Source: Caldifarciminota bacterium
GTDB taxonomy: Bacteria > Hydrothermota > 32-111 > QNBC01
Direction of reading: 5' to 3'
Assembly (NCBI GenBank): GCA_023132105.1
Contig: JAGLYS010000182.1
Location: 1-14,563 of the forward strand
Length of the DNA stretch: 14,563 nt
Notes under the pieces: model-generated
The model's database searches: none
The model's input: only the letters and a program-made list of their open reading frames with translations
Told to the model about the DNA's origin: nothing
In this document: piece by piece, positions 1 to 7,127 of the stretch
Numbering within the stretch: position 1 is the first letter of the stretch
Layout: every line of letters starts with the position of its first letter
Translations under genes and position numbers: made by a program

Positions 1-35
1 AATATGCCTATCTACATTATTTCTTAGAAAAACTC

Positions 36-63
36 TTGACAAATATGAAATATTTGATATATT
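36..63 (+). promoter_or_regulatory. Sigma-70-like promoter of the efflux operon
   Basis: TTGACA at 36-41 is a perfect -35 box. A 16-base spacer separates it from TATATT at 58-63, which is close to the -10 consensus. The predicted start of transcription is near position 70, at the left edge of the palindrome at 72-89. It is the only clear promoter upstream of the five overlapping genes that follow, so it probably drives all of them. It has not been tested experimentally. Confidence 0.7.
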
Positions 64-71
64 TAGATATT

Positions 72-89
72 GGACGGACAAGTCCGTCC
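72..89. promoter_or_regulatory. Palindromic operator, probable TetR-family repressor site
   Basis: GGACGGAC (72-79) and GTCCGTCC (82-89) are perfect inverted 8-base arms separated by AA. The element is GC-rich in AT-rich surroundings. It lies between the -10 box (58-63) and the ribosome binding site (101-106) of a TetR-family gene, about where transcription should begin. Position, size and symmetry fit an autoregulatory TetR-type operator, where a bound repressor would block initiation or escape. That the product of the adjacent gene binds here is inference. Confidence 0.75.
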
Positions 90-111
90 GCATTATAATC
101 GGGAGGTGCTA

Positions 112-720
112 TTGGATAACAAGAAAGATGATAAGCGTATATTAATAATCAAAAAAGCAATCGAGGAATTCTCCAAATATGGTTATGACAATACGGATGT
201 AGACAATATTGCCAAAAAGGCAGATGTTGGAAAAGGTACTATATACAGATATTTTGGGAGTAAGGATAATCTTTTTCTTGAAGTCTTTATATATATTATA
301 AGAATGATGACATCTGATCTTAAAAAGATTATGGATAGTGATATGAATTTTAAAGAAAAACTTGATAGGATGCTTGAGCAATCTATCATATGGTTAAAAG
401 AAAGCGATAAACTTATAAAATTGTATACATTCGATGTAGCAAGATTACATAGGATAATGGAAAAAAATAAGGAATTACCTATGCAAAATAAATTTAGTCG
501 ATACAAAATATTGAAGAGTTTTCTTGAGAAAGGACAAAGTGAGGGTTTAATCGTTTCAGAAATTTCAGCAGATGCATTAACTTCAATGATTATAGGAAGC
601 ATGCAACACTCTGTAATGCTTTACTATGGTGGTTATATAAAAAGCTTTAAAAATCTTGAAAAAAGGATTAGAGAACTAATTGAATATTATAAAAAAATCC
701 TATTGAAGGAGGTAAAATGA
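112..720 (+). CDS. TetR/AcrR-family transcriptional repressor of the efflux operon
   Basis: This is a DNA-binding repressor of about 202 residues, a normal TetR length. The N-terminal three-helix DNA-binding domain covers residues 8-55. Its helix-turn-helix (about 31-50) contains the family hallmark VGKGTIYRYFGSK, followed by DNLF. The remaining all-helical part would be the ligand-binding and dimerisation domain; its ligand cannot be read from the sequence. I chose the TTG at 112 because GGGAGG (101-106) sits five bases before it. An in-frame TTG at 70 would put the operator and this ribosome binding site inside the gene. The stop codon overlaps the ATG of the outer-membrane channel gene (ATGA), so repressor and pump are cotranscribed. 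The promoter and palindrome upstream indicate autoregulation, with the efflux substrate as the likely inducer. The rare TTG start may keep repressor levels low. Confidence 0.92.
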   Translation: MDNKKDDKRILIIKKAIEEFSKYGYDNTDVDNIAKKADVGKGTIYRYFGSKDNLFLEVFIYIIRMMTSDLKKIMDSDMNFKEKLDRMLEQSIIWLKESDKLIKLYTFDVARLHRIMEKNKELPMQNKFSRYKILKSFLEKGQSEGLIVSEISADALTSMIIGSMQHSVMLYYGGYIKSFKNLEKRIRELIEYYKKILLKEVK

Positions 721-2015
721 TTAAGAATCTATTTGTTCTGCTCATTATATTACCGGTTTTTACTTACGGCATAACATTAGAAAATGCAATTAAATATGCC
801 AAACAACACAATTTAAGCATTAAATCCACTTATGAAGAAGTTAATCAAGCAAAAGCAGGGAAATTATCATCCATATCCAATTTTATTCCGGATATTAGTC
901 TCAACGGATCATATACAAGACTAAATGAAACTCCATTTATTGAAATTCCGGCTATGATTCCGGGACAATCACCAATGACTATAACAATGGGGAATATTAA
1001 TAACTGGGATGGCAAATTACAGGTTCAACAACCCCTCTTTACATGGGGAAAAATATTTCAAGGATATAAAATTGCAGAAGATAATCTTAAATCTTCACAG
1101 ATAAAATATTCAGCAAAGAAGGACTCTCTGACAATTCAGGTTATATCGATATATTATGGTGCAATAATGGCTAAGGAATTTAGCACCTTAATGGACAATA
1201 CCATAAAAGATGTATCAGGCCATGTCGAGATTGTAAGAAAGAGATACAATGAAGGACAAGCTTCAAAATTCGATTTGTTAAGTGCGGAAGCACAGCTTGC
1301 AGATCTTATTCCTCAAAAAAACAGAGCAAATAATTCATATTCACTGGCATTGAAGGGCTTTAGAATGCTACTTGGGAATATTGATGATACGGTATTTACA
1401 CCTGAAGGGGAAATTTCATTTAGAGAAGAGAAATTGAATGAAGATTCATTAAAACATCTTGCTCTTACAAACAATTATTCGGTTAAAATATTGCAATTAA
1501 CAAAAAACATTGTTGAAAGAAGTGTTAAAATAGCAAAAACAGCTAATTTACCAACATTGTTTGGGCTTTTTGTCTATGATTACAAGTGGCCTGATGGTAT
1601 GAATGAAAGATGGAAAGGATCCTGGGCAGCAAATTTAGTTGTTTCTTGCCCTTTGTTTAACGGAGGAAAAACCCTTTCGGATATTAGAAAAGCGAATTCG
1701 AATCTGAGAATAATCGAATTAGCTGAAAAACAGTTGAATGAAGGTATAACAATGGCTGTACATTCATTATATTCTAACTATAATCTTGCCCTGGAAAACT
1801 GCAAAGCCCAGAAAGTTAATGTTATGAAAGCAAGGGAAGCATTGGATATTGCAAAAATCCAGTATGACGAAGGGCTTATTACAAATACGAATTATATGGA
1901 TGCAGAGGTTGGATTGATGAAAGCAAATGTATATCTATTACAATCGAAATATGATGCAATTGTAAATTATTATCAAATAAAATATATTACCGGAAATATT
2001 AGTGAGGAGAAATAA
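717..2015 (+). CDS. TolC-like outer membrane efflux channel protein
   Basis: This 432-residue protein is the predicted outer-membrane duct of the tripartite pump. A signal peptide (hydrophobic residues about 5-18) is followed by ITLENAIKYAKQHN, the usual beginning of outer membrane efflux proteins. Two related halves are visible, as expected for the family. Each has a long helical stretch (about 120-215 and 335-430) and segments that would form strands of the trimeric barrel, such as QVQQPLFTWGK and VVSCPLFNGGK. These two segments are the duplicated 'PLFxGG' type motif before each coiled coil. The length is typical. The ATG overlaps the repressor stop, and AAGGAGG lies four bases before it. 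The 3' end overlaps the adaptor start (TAATG). No lipobox was seen, so the protein is not a lipoprotein of the OprM type. Confidence 0.92.
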   Translation: MIKNLFVLLIILPVFTYGITLENAIKYAKQHNLSIKSTYEEVNQAKAGKLSSISNFIPDISLNGSYTRLNETPFIEIPAMIPGQSPMTITMGNINNWDGKLQVQQPLFTWGKIFQGYKIAEDNLKSSQIKYSAKKDSLTIQVISIYYGAIMAKEFSTLMDNTIKDVSGHVEIVRKRYNEGQASKFDLLSAEAQLADLIPQKNRANNSYSLALKGFRMLLGNIDDTVFTPEGEISFREEKLNEDSLKHLALTNNYSVKILQLTKNIVERSVKIAKTANLPTLFGLFVYDYKWPDGMNERWKGSWAANLVVSCPLFNGGKTLSDIRKANSNLRIIELAEKQLNEGITMAVHSLYSNYNLALENCKAQKVNVMKAREALDIAKIQYDEGLITNTNYMDAEVGLMKANVYLLQSKYDAIVNYYQIKYITGNISEEK

Positions 2016-2899
2016 TGAAAAAATTCTGGATTCTATTAGCATTATTTATAATAATCCTAATTGTTATAAGATTTGTATATATAAGGGACAGGAAAATAAG
2101 CATAGAAGAACCTATTAAAACATTTGTCGAGACAACAATAGTTAGCGATACGAACTATGATGTAACAATTGATTATTACGGGAATATAAAAGGATTTAAT
2201 CAAGCATCGATATTCCCCGATGTTCCCGGAAAGTTTATCAAGTATCTTGTTAGAGAGGGAAATTATGTAAAAAAGGGGCAGGCAATTGCAGAGATTGATA
2301 GAGCTATTGTTGGACTGGAATTCAAACCAGCTACTGTAAAATCTCCGATTTCAGGAACTATCGGCAATTTAAGTCTTTCCCGAGGGGAGGTTGTTATTCC
2401 CAATCGCCCAATTGCAACTGTAGCAAGTTTATCAAAGGTTAAGATTATTATTAGTGTCCCTGATAAAGATTTGTTAAAAATTAAATCCGGTTCTAAGGCA
2501 TATGTGAAATCAGATGTATATCCTGATAAAATATTCAATGGTTATGTAAGTAAAGTCGCAAGTATGATAAATCCTGTGACATCAACCGGATTTGTAGAAA
2601 TAACAGTAAATAATATCAATAAACGATTAAGACCCGGCTTTGTAGTAAATACAAGTATTAAGATCGGGGAATATAATAATATATTTATTATTGAAAGTGC
2701 TGTTGTAAAAACCACCGACAAAGGGAATTTTGCCTTCATATTAAATGGCTCAACCGTACAAATGATTGCCATTGATATCCTTTATTCAGGGAAAGGTATT
2801 GCTGTAGTAAGAGGTCTTAATGAAGGTGATAAATTAATCATAAAAGGAGTTGAATCAATAAGTGATAAAGAAGAGGTAGAGGAAATAGGGAGGCAATGA
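2015..2899 (+). CDS. RND efflux periplasmic adaptor (membrane fusion protein) lacking the alpha-hairpin
   Basis: This 294-residue protein is the predicted adaptor between the RND pump and the outer-membrane channel. An N-terminal membrane anchor spans residues 4-22. The lipoyl domain is split, as in all adaptors. The first half ends at VREGNYVKKGQAIAEID (79-95) and the second begins at VKSPISGTIG (108-117). Only about 12 residues join the halves, where most adaptors have a coiled-coil hairpin of some 60 or more residues. A beta-barrel domain follows (about 141-218), with a characteristic RPGFV (206-210), and then a membrane-proximal domain (about 222-285). The family is normally 350-400 residues, and the missing hairpin largely accounts for the difference. 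Hairpin-less adaptors are known, for example BesA of Borrelia. The ATG shares its A with the preceding stop codon. Confidence 0.9.
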   Translation: MKKFWILLALFIIILIVIRFVYIRDRKISIEEPIKTFVETTIVSDTNYDVTIDYYGNIKGFNQASIFPDVPGKFIKYLVREGNYVKKGQAIAEIDRAIVGLEFKPATVKSPISGTIGNLSLSRGEVVIPNRPIATVASLSKVKIIISVPDKDLLKIKSGSKAYVKSDVYPDKIFNGYVSKVASMINPVTSTGFVEITVNNINKRLRPGFVVNTSIKIGEYNNIFIIESAVVKTTDKGNFAFILNGSTVQMIAIDILYSGKGIAVVRGLNEGDKLIIKGVESISDKEEVEEIGRQ

Positions 2900-5800
2900 T
2901 GGTAAAATTAGCAGTTAAAAGACCAATCTTAACAACAGTAATCTTTATCATTATCTTGATCCTCGGATTTATATCTTTTAGAGGTTTACCTATAGATTTT
3001 TTCCCGGAGATTGAATTACCAATGGTTAGCATTATAACCGTATATCCCGGAGCTTCGCCTATAGATATAGAGAAACAGGTTACAAAACCCCTCGAAAGCC
3101 AAATAGCTACCGTTCCAAATATAGAAAAGCTTGAATCCAAATCTTCCGAGAATATATCTGTTATTACATCTACATTCGAATGGGGTAGTGATATCAATGT
3201 GGCAGCAAGTGATATAAGAGATAAAATCAGTATGATTAAAAAGTTTTTGCCTGAAGATGTAGAAGAACCGATGATAATGAAATTCAATGCATCTATGATG
3301 CCCATTATGGTATTAAGTATCAAAGGAAACATCAACACAAGTGATCTTTACGATATTTCCGATAAACTGATTGTTGATAAACTTAAAGAAATCCCGGGTG
3401 TCGGTGCGGTAGAATTAATGGGTGGTAAACACAATAAGGTAAATATTGACCTGATTCCCCAAAAATTAATACAGTATAATATATCAATAAATCAGATAAA
3501 AGGATTAATCCTTGCCAACAATCTAACAATGCCTGCCGGTAATATTGAAGTAGGCAGAAAACAGTACTCCATTAGGGTACCCGGGGAATATTCGAGTATC
3601 GATGACATTAAAAATGTTGTTATCGGATATACAAAAATGGGCAATCCCATTTTGTTACGAGATGTTGCGGATATAACATTTGGTCCCGGAAAAGAGAAAA
3701 TGGTAAATCTTATCGATGGAAAAGAGGGCATTGTACTTATAGTCCAAAAACAATCGGGAGCAAATACCGTTAAGGTTGCAAATAACATAAAAGACGAATT
3801 AAACAATATAAAAAGAATATTGCCACAGGGTATTGAGATAGGAACAATAATGGACGGAAGCCAATTCATAGAAGGCTCCATAAATAATCTTGTTAGAACA
3901 ATATTATGGGGATTTATATTTGTTGTAATAGTCGTATTCTTTTTTCTCTGGAATATCAGAGGGAGCTTAATAATAGCCCTAACAATTCCCTTCTCGCTAA
4001 TAATTGCATTTGTATATCTATACTTTTCAAAAGGCACAATTAACATCATAAGCTTGTCATCGCTTTCAATAGCACTTGGAATGGTTGTTGATAATTCGAT
4101 TGTTGTTCTTGAAAACATTTTCAAACATAGAGACGAAGAAAAACACACAAGACTTGAATCAAGTATATTCGGAGCCAATGAAGTGGCATCAGCTATAATC
4201 GCATCTACTTTAACTACGATTGCCATATTCATTCCCCTATTTTTCATTAATGGCTTTACATCAGTTCTTTTTAAACAATTAGCTATAACTATTTCAGTAG
4301 TACTGATTGGCAGTCTTTTTGCATCTCTAACGCTTACTCCTATGCTTTCATCAAGAATCTTGAAAAAAAGAAAAACACTTGGCAAATCAGATAAAGATTC
4401 CTTTACAATTAGAATATTTAAAAGGATTGAGAACAGTTATAGTGATTTTTTAAACTGGGCATTAAAGCATAAAACAATTGTATTATCCATTCTTTTTGTT
4501 ATATTTATACTTTCATTATCACTAATCAAGCAGGTGGGGACGGAGTTTATGCCCGAGTCTGATGAATCGATGATACAGGCAACTATTGAAATGCCAACAG
4601 GTACAAATTTACAACATACAAAGGTTGTTGGAGAAAAAATAGATAATATAATAAAAAATGAGTTCCCGGAAATTACAAAATACAGAATCATGATTGGAAA
4701 AAGTGAATTTAATATGGGTGTTATTTTTGGTATGGAAGAGGGAGACAATACTATAAACATGATGTGCCGTCTTAAACCAAAAATGGAGAGAAAGCGTTCA
4801 TCTAAAAGGGTTTCCGATGATTTAAGAAAGGCGATAAAGAAAATACCCGGTATATATAACATAGAGGTTTCTTCGGAAGGTTCCGAAATGTCGATATTAA
4901 CGGGCGGGAGTCCGATTTCAATAGAAATTTACGGATATGATCTTGATGCCACAAAGAAATATGCTCTAAAACTCAAATCGGAATTCGAGAAAATCAAAGG
5001 ACTTAAAGATATCTCAATCTCAAGAGAAGAGAATAAACCAGAATTTTGGATAAATATCGATAGAGGAAAAGCAATGGGAAAGGGACTTTCCGTATATGGT
5101 ATATCAGATGTTATATACTCCGCTCTTCAGGGATCGAAAGTCTCCGTTTATAGAATCAAGGGAAATGAGTATGATATATTTATGAAATTTAAAGAAAATG
5201 AGATAAATAACGAGGAGGAATTGAAAAAAATACCGATTCAAACACCTCAAGGTAATATACTACCACTTGGTGCCATTTCTACAGTTGAAAAAAGAGAAGC
5301 TCCATTAAGCATAGAAAGGAAAGATCAGATAAGGTTTTTAAGTGTTAATGCATCTTATTCGGGAAGAAACCTTGGAGAAATAAGAGACGATATAAATAGG
5401 GTGCTTAAAAACAACCCTAAACCTTTGGATGTAGATTTTATAAAAATTGCCGGATCTATGGAAAGTCAACAAGAATCATTTAATGATATGCTATTTGCTG
5501 TTCTTATAGGAATTCTCCTCGTTTATCTTGTTATGTCAGCACAGTTCGAGTCATTTGTTGATCCGTTTGTAATTATGTTTTCAATTCCATTCGCTTTAAC
5601 CGGTGTTATTTGGGCTCTCTTCATTACAGGGAACTCATTCAGTTTGATGTGTTATATAGGACTATTAATGCTTGTTGGTATAGTTGTAAATAATGCGATA
5701 GTTCTAATCGATTATACGAATCTTTTGCGAGCAAGAGGATATGATCTCATTCCTGCCATTGTAAATGCGGGAAAAAGACGCCTTCGACCTGTTCTTATGA

Positions 5801-5988
5801 CAGCAACAACAACGATATTCGGATTGCTGCCTCTTGCTTTATCCAGAGGAGAAGGTTCCGAGTCATGGTCTCCTCTTGGTATAACGGTAATAGGAGGACT
5901 ACTTGTCTCAACACTTATAACACTGATTATAATTCCTCTTATCTATTCAATACTCGAATCAAAAATAAAAAGGAGTAAAGAATTATGA
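2896..5988 (+). CDS. RND-family efflux pump, inner-membrane transporter (AcrB/HAE1-like)
   Basis: This is the 1030-residue inner-membrane pump, full length for the HAE1 branch, which exports drugs, detergents and other hydrophobic compounds using the ion gradient. TM1 (about 9-28) is followed by the first porter loop, TM2-6 start near residue 335, TM7 lies near 478-496, and TM8-12 occupy the C-terminal part. TM4 contains GMVVDNSIVVLEN with a single acidic residue (D399, N400), where AcrB has two aspartates. TM10 has GIVVNNAIVLIDY (about 928-940), where AcrB has a lysine. This D-N/N-N pattern occurs in a large subgroup of RND pumps, but it means the AcrB proton relay cannot be assumed unchanged. 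Two ATGs are adjacent. The second (2899) lies five bases after GGGAGG and the first only two, so 2899 may be the true start. The start overlaps the adaptor stop, and the end overlaps the next gene (ATGA). Confidence 0.95.
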   Translation: MMVKLAVKRPILTTVIFIIILILGFISFRGLPIDFFPEIELPMVSIITVYPGASPIDIEKQVTKPLESQIATVPNIEKLESKSSENISVITSTFEWGSDINVAASDIRDKISMIKKFLPEDVEEPMIMKFNASMMPIMVLSIKGNINTSDLYDISDKLIVDKLKEIPGVGAVELMGGKHNKVNIDLIPQKLIQYNISINQIKGLILANNLTMPAGNIEVGRKQYSIRVPGEYSSIDDIKNVVIGYTKMGNPILLRDVADITFGPGKEKMVNLIDGKEGIVLIVQKQSGANTVKVANNIKDELNNIKRILPQGIEIGTIMDGSQFIEGSINNLVRTILWGFIFVVIVVFFFLWNIRGSLIIALTIPFSLIIAFVYLYFSKGTINIISLSSLSIALGMVVDNSIVVLENIFKHRDEEKHTRLESSIFGANEVASAIIASTLTTIAIFIPLFFINGFTSVLFKQLAITISVVLIGSLFASLTLTPMLSSRILKKRKTLGKSDKDSFTIRIFKRIENSYSDFLNWALKHKTIVLSILFVIFILSLSLIKQVGTEFMPESDESMIQATIEMPTGTNLQHTKVVGEKIDNIIKNEFPEITKYRIMIGKSEFNMGVIFGMEEGDNTINMMCRLKPKMERKRSSKRVSDDLRKAIKKIPGIYNIEVSSEGSEMSILTGGSPISIEIYGYDLDATKKYALKLKSEFEKIKGLKDISISREENKPEFWINIDRGKAMGKGLSVYGISDVIYSALQGSKVSVYRIKGNEYDIFMKFKENEINNEEELKKIPIQTPQGNILPLGAISTVEKREAPLSIERKDQIRFLSVNASYSGRNLGEIRDDINRVLKNNPKPLDVDFIKIAGSMESQQESFNDMLFAVLIGILLVYLVMSAQFESFVDPFVIMFSIPFALTGVIWALFITGNSFSLMCYIGLLMLVGIVVNNAIVLIDYTNLLRARGYDLIPAIVNAGKRRLRPVLMTATTTIFGLLPLALSRGEGSESWSPLGITVIGGLLVSTLITLIIIPLIYSILESKIKRSKEL

Positions 5989-6275
5989 AATGTATCGTTA
6001 TTATATATAACTCAGCTATCGAAGATAGGGTTAATGAAGCACTTGATGGTATAATTGAAAAATTCACATTGTTTGAGAAAGTATTGGGAAAGGGTAAGAA
6101 TTCGCAACCCCATATGGGCAATAGTGTTTGGCCTACAACAAACAAACTTATTTTTTCCATACTTAATAACGAAAATGATATTGATATCATAAAGGAAAAG
6201 CTTAAAGAAATTAAGAATGAATATATAAATGAAGGATTGAAGCTATTGATTTTTCCTGTGGAGGAACTTGTATAG
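5985..6275 (+). CDS. Small PII-like protein at the end of the RND operon
   Basis: This 96-residue cytoplasmic protein has no signal peptide or membrane segment. Alternating strands and helices (KCIVIIYNSAIEDRVNEAL, then NKLIFSILNNENDIDIIKEKL) suggest a ferredoxin-like, PII/GlnB-type fold. The central motif HMGNSVWP (residues 43-50) follows a glycine/lysine-rich loop. It resembles the 'HxGxxxWP' core of short PII-like proteins that I recall from Bacteroidota-type genomes. The canonical PII uridylylation tyrosine loop is not apparent, so it is probably not a nitrogen regulator. The gene starts within the pump stop codon (ATGA), with AGGAG upstream, and closes the operon. This suggests a job linked to the pump, such as sensing a small molecule or contacting the transporter. 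The fold is a moderately confident call; the function is inference. Confidence 0.75.
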   Translation: MKCIVIIYNSAIEDRVNEALDGIIEKFTLFEKVLGKGKNSQPHMGNSVWPTTNKLIFSILNNENDIDIIKEKLKEIKNEYINEGLKLLIFPVEELV

Positions 6276-6298
6276 AAAAATCTGATAGTGAAAAAATA

Positions 6299-6317
6299 TT
6301 ATGATATTAAATCATAA
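6299..6317. other. Short hairpin after the efflux operon
   Basis: TTATGAT (6299-6305) and ATCATAA (6311-6317) are perfect 7-base inverted arms around a five-base loop, 24 bases after the last gene of the efflux operon. No run of T follows, and the stem is A+T-rich. It is therefore a poor intrinsic terminator. It might act as an RNA 3' end stabiliser, or be chance in AT-rich DNA. In the rest of this gap (6276-6402) I see only the AAAGGAGG ribosome binding site of the next gene and no convincing promoter. Confidence 0.3.
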
Positions 6318-6402
6318 GAGACAGAAATGAATAATTATAAGATATTGTATTGTTCTCTTTGATTAAACCCTCACATTACCACAACCCCTTAAAGGAGGTA
6401 TT

Positions 6403-7020
6403 ATGAGAAAAGGTATATTGATAATCAGTATTGTAGCAGTACTTTTAATCACAGGATGTTCTCTGTTTCAAACAAAAAACAATGATATATATCCTCTTGC
6501 TGTAGGAAATTACTGGAATAGCAAAATGGTGAATCAGACATTTTTAGGAGATTCAATTGTAAATGACACAACCATTCATATAAGGCGGGAAATTGTAAAT
6601 AAGGTTACACTTGGCAATAATAAAGAAGCATACAAGATACAGGCAGGGGCAACTGATTCTCTTTTTAATTTTGCTTTAATGGGCAATATGATTTTGTACA
6701 TCGAGAAAGCGGATACTGCATATTTTCAATATGACAGTTTAAATCAGAGCGATGGTAATTATATGGCACCAAAGGAAATCGATATAGGGAGTTCATGGGA
6801 TACTGACACTTCTCATATAGAGGTAATTGCAATTGAACATATCGAAGTTCCTGCAGGTACATTCGATGCATATAGGATAGCATCCGTTGTAAACAATGAT
6901 ACGACCTGGCAATGGTTTGCAAATGGTATTGGGCTTATAAAAATGTATTTTGAAACGACTATTGATTCAATAACAAAATCGAAAAGCACAATGGAGCTCG
7001 ATAGTTATTCTGTAAAATAG
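6403..7020 (+). CDS. Predicted lipoprotein of unknown function
   Basis: This is a 205-residue protein with a lipoprotein signal peptide. MRK precedes a hydrophobic stretch ending in a lipobox LLITGC, with the lipidated cysteine at residue 19. The mature part begins near YPLAVGNYWNSKMV (about 30-43). Around residue 148 it has HIEVPAGTFDAYRI, a pattern I associate with all-beta envelope proteins of FCB-type and related uncultured bacteria ('PLxVGNxW ... PAGTFxAYxI'). It should sit in the outer membrane or face the periplasm. The start is secure: AAAGGAGG (6391-6398) is four bases before the ATG. It is separated from the efflux operon by 127 bases and followed by a terminator, so it may be its own transcription unit. 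No catalytic motif is visible and I assign no function. Confidence 0.85.
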   Translation: MRKGILIISIVAVLLITGCSLFQTKNNDIYPLAVGNYWNSKMVNQTFLGDSIVNDTTIHIRREIVNKVTLGNNKEAYKIQAGATDSLFNFALMGNMILYIEKADTAYFQYDSLNQSDGNYMAPKEIDIGSSWDTDTSHIEVIAIEHIEVPAGTFDAYRIASVVNNDTTWQWFANGIGLIKMYFETTIDSITKSKSTMELDSYSVK

Positions 7021-7035
7021 GTTTTTAGAATCTTT

Positions 7036-7063
7036 AAAAGAGCAGCAATCTCTGCCCTTTTTT
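7036..7063 (+). terminator. Probable intrinsic terminator after the lipoprotein gene
   Basis: AAAAGAGCAG (7036-7045) pairs with CTGCCCTTTT (7052-7061) across a six-base loop, with a single A-C mismatch. The right arm runs into six consecutive T residues (7058-7063). It begins 16 bases after the lipoprotein stop codon and lies just before the next promoter, a typical place for rho-independent termination. Confidence 0.65.
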
Positions 7064-7073
7064 AATAGTAAAT

Positions 7074-7102
7074 TTGACTTTTGATATTTTTAATAATATA
7101 AT
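7074..7102 (+). promoter_or_regulatory. Sigma-70-like promoter of the secreted-protein gene
   Basis: TTGACT (7074-7079) and TATAAT (7097-7102) are separated by exactly 17 bases, near the full consensus. The predicted transcription start is around 7109, about 19 bases before the GTG start at 7128, with AAAGGAGG (7115-7122) between them. A preceding terminator supports independent transcription of the gene downstream. The surrounding DNA is very AT-rich, so other -10-like hexamers overlap. Confidence 0.7.
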
Positions 7103-7127
7103 ATAATTTATATTAAAGGAGGTACAA

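Noticed and set aside
41..55. Inverted repeat AAATAT-gaa-ATATTT within the promoter spacer.
   Set aside because: The arms are short and made only of A and T in very AT-rich DNA, so chance is sufficient. The GC-rich palindrome beside it is the better operator.
70..111. N-terminal extension of the repressor starting at TTG 70.
   Set aside because: It would place the palindromic operator and the GGGAGG ribosome binding site inside the gene, has no ribosome binding site of its own, and begins at the predicted transcription start.
3492..4385. Long open frame (297 codons) on the minus strand opposite the RND pump gene.
   Set aside because: It lies wholly within a strongly conserved RND coding sequence, has no recognisable domain, and is explained by the codon bias of the pump gene.
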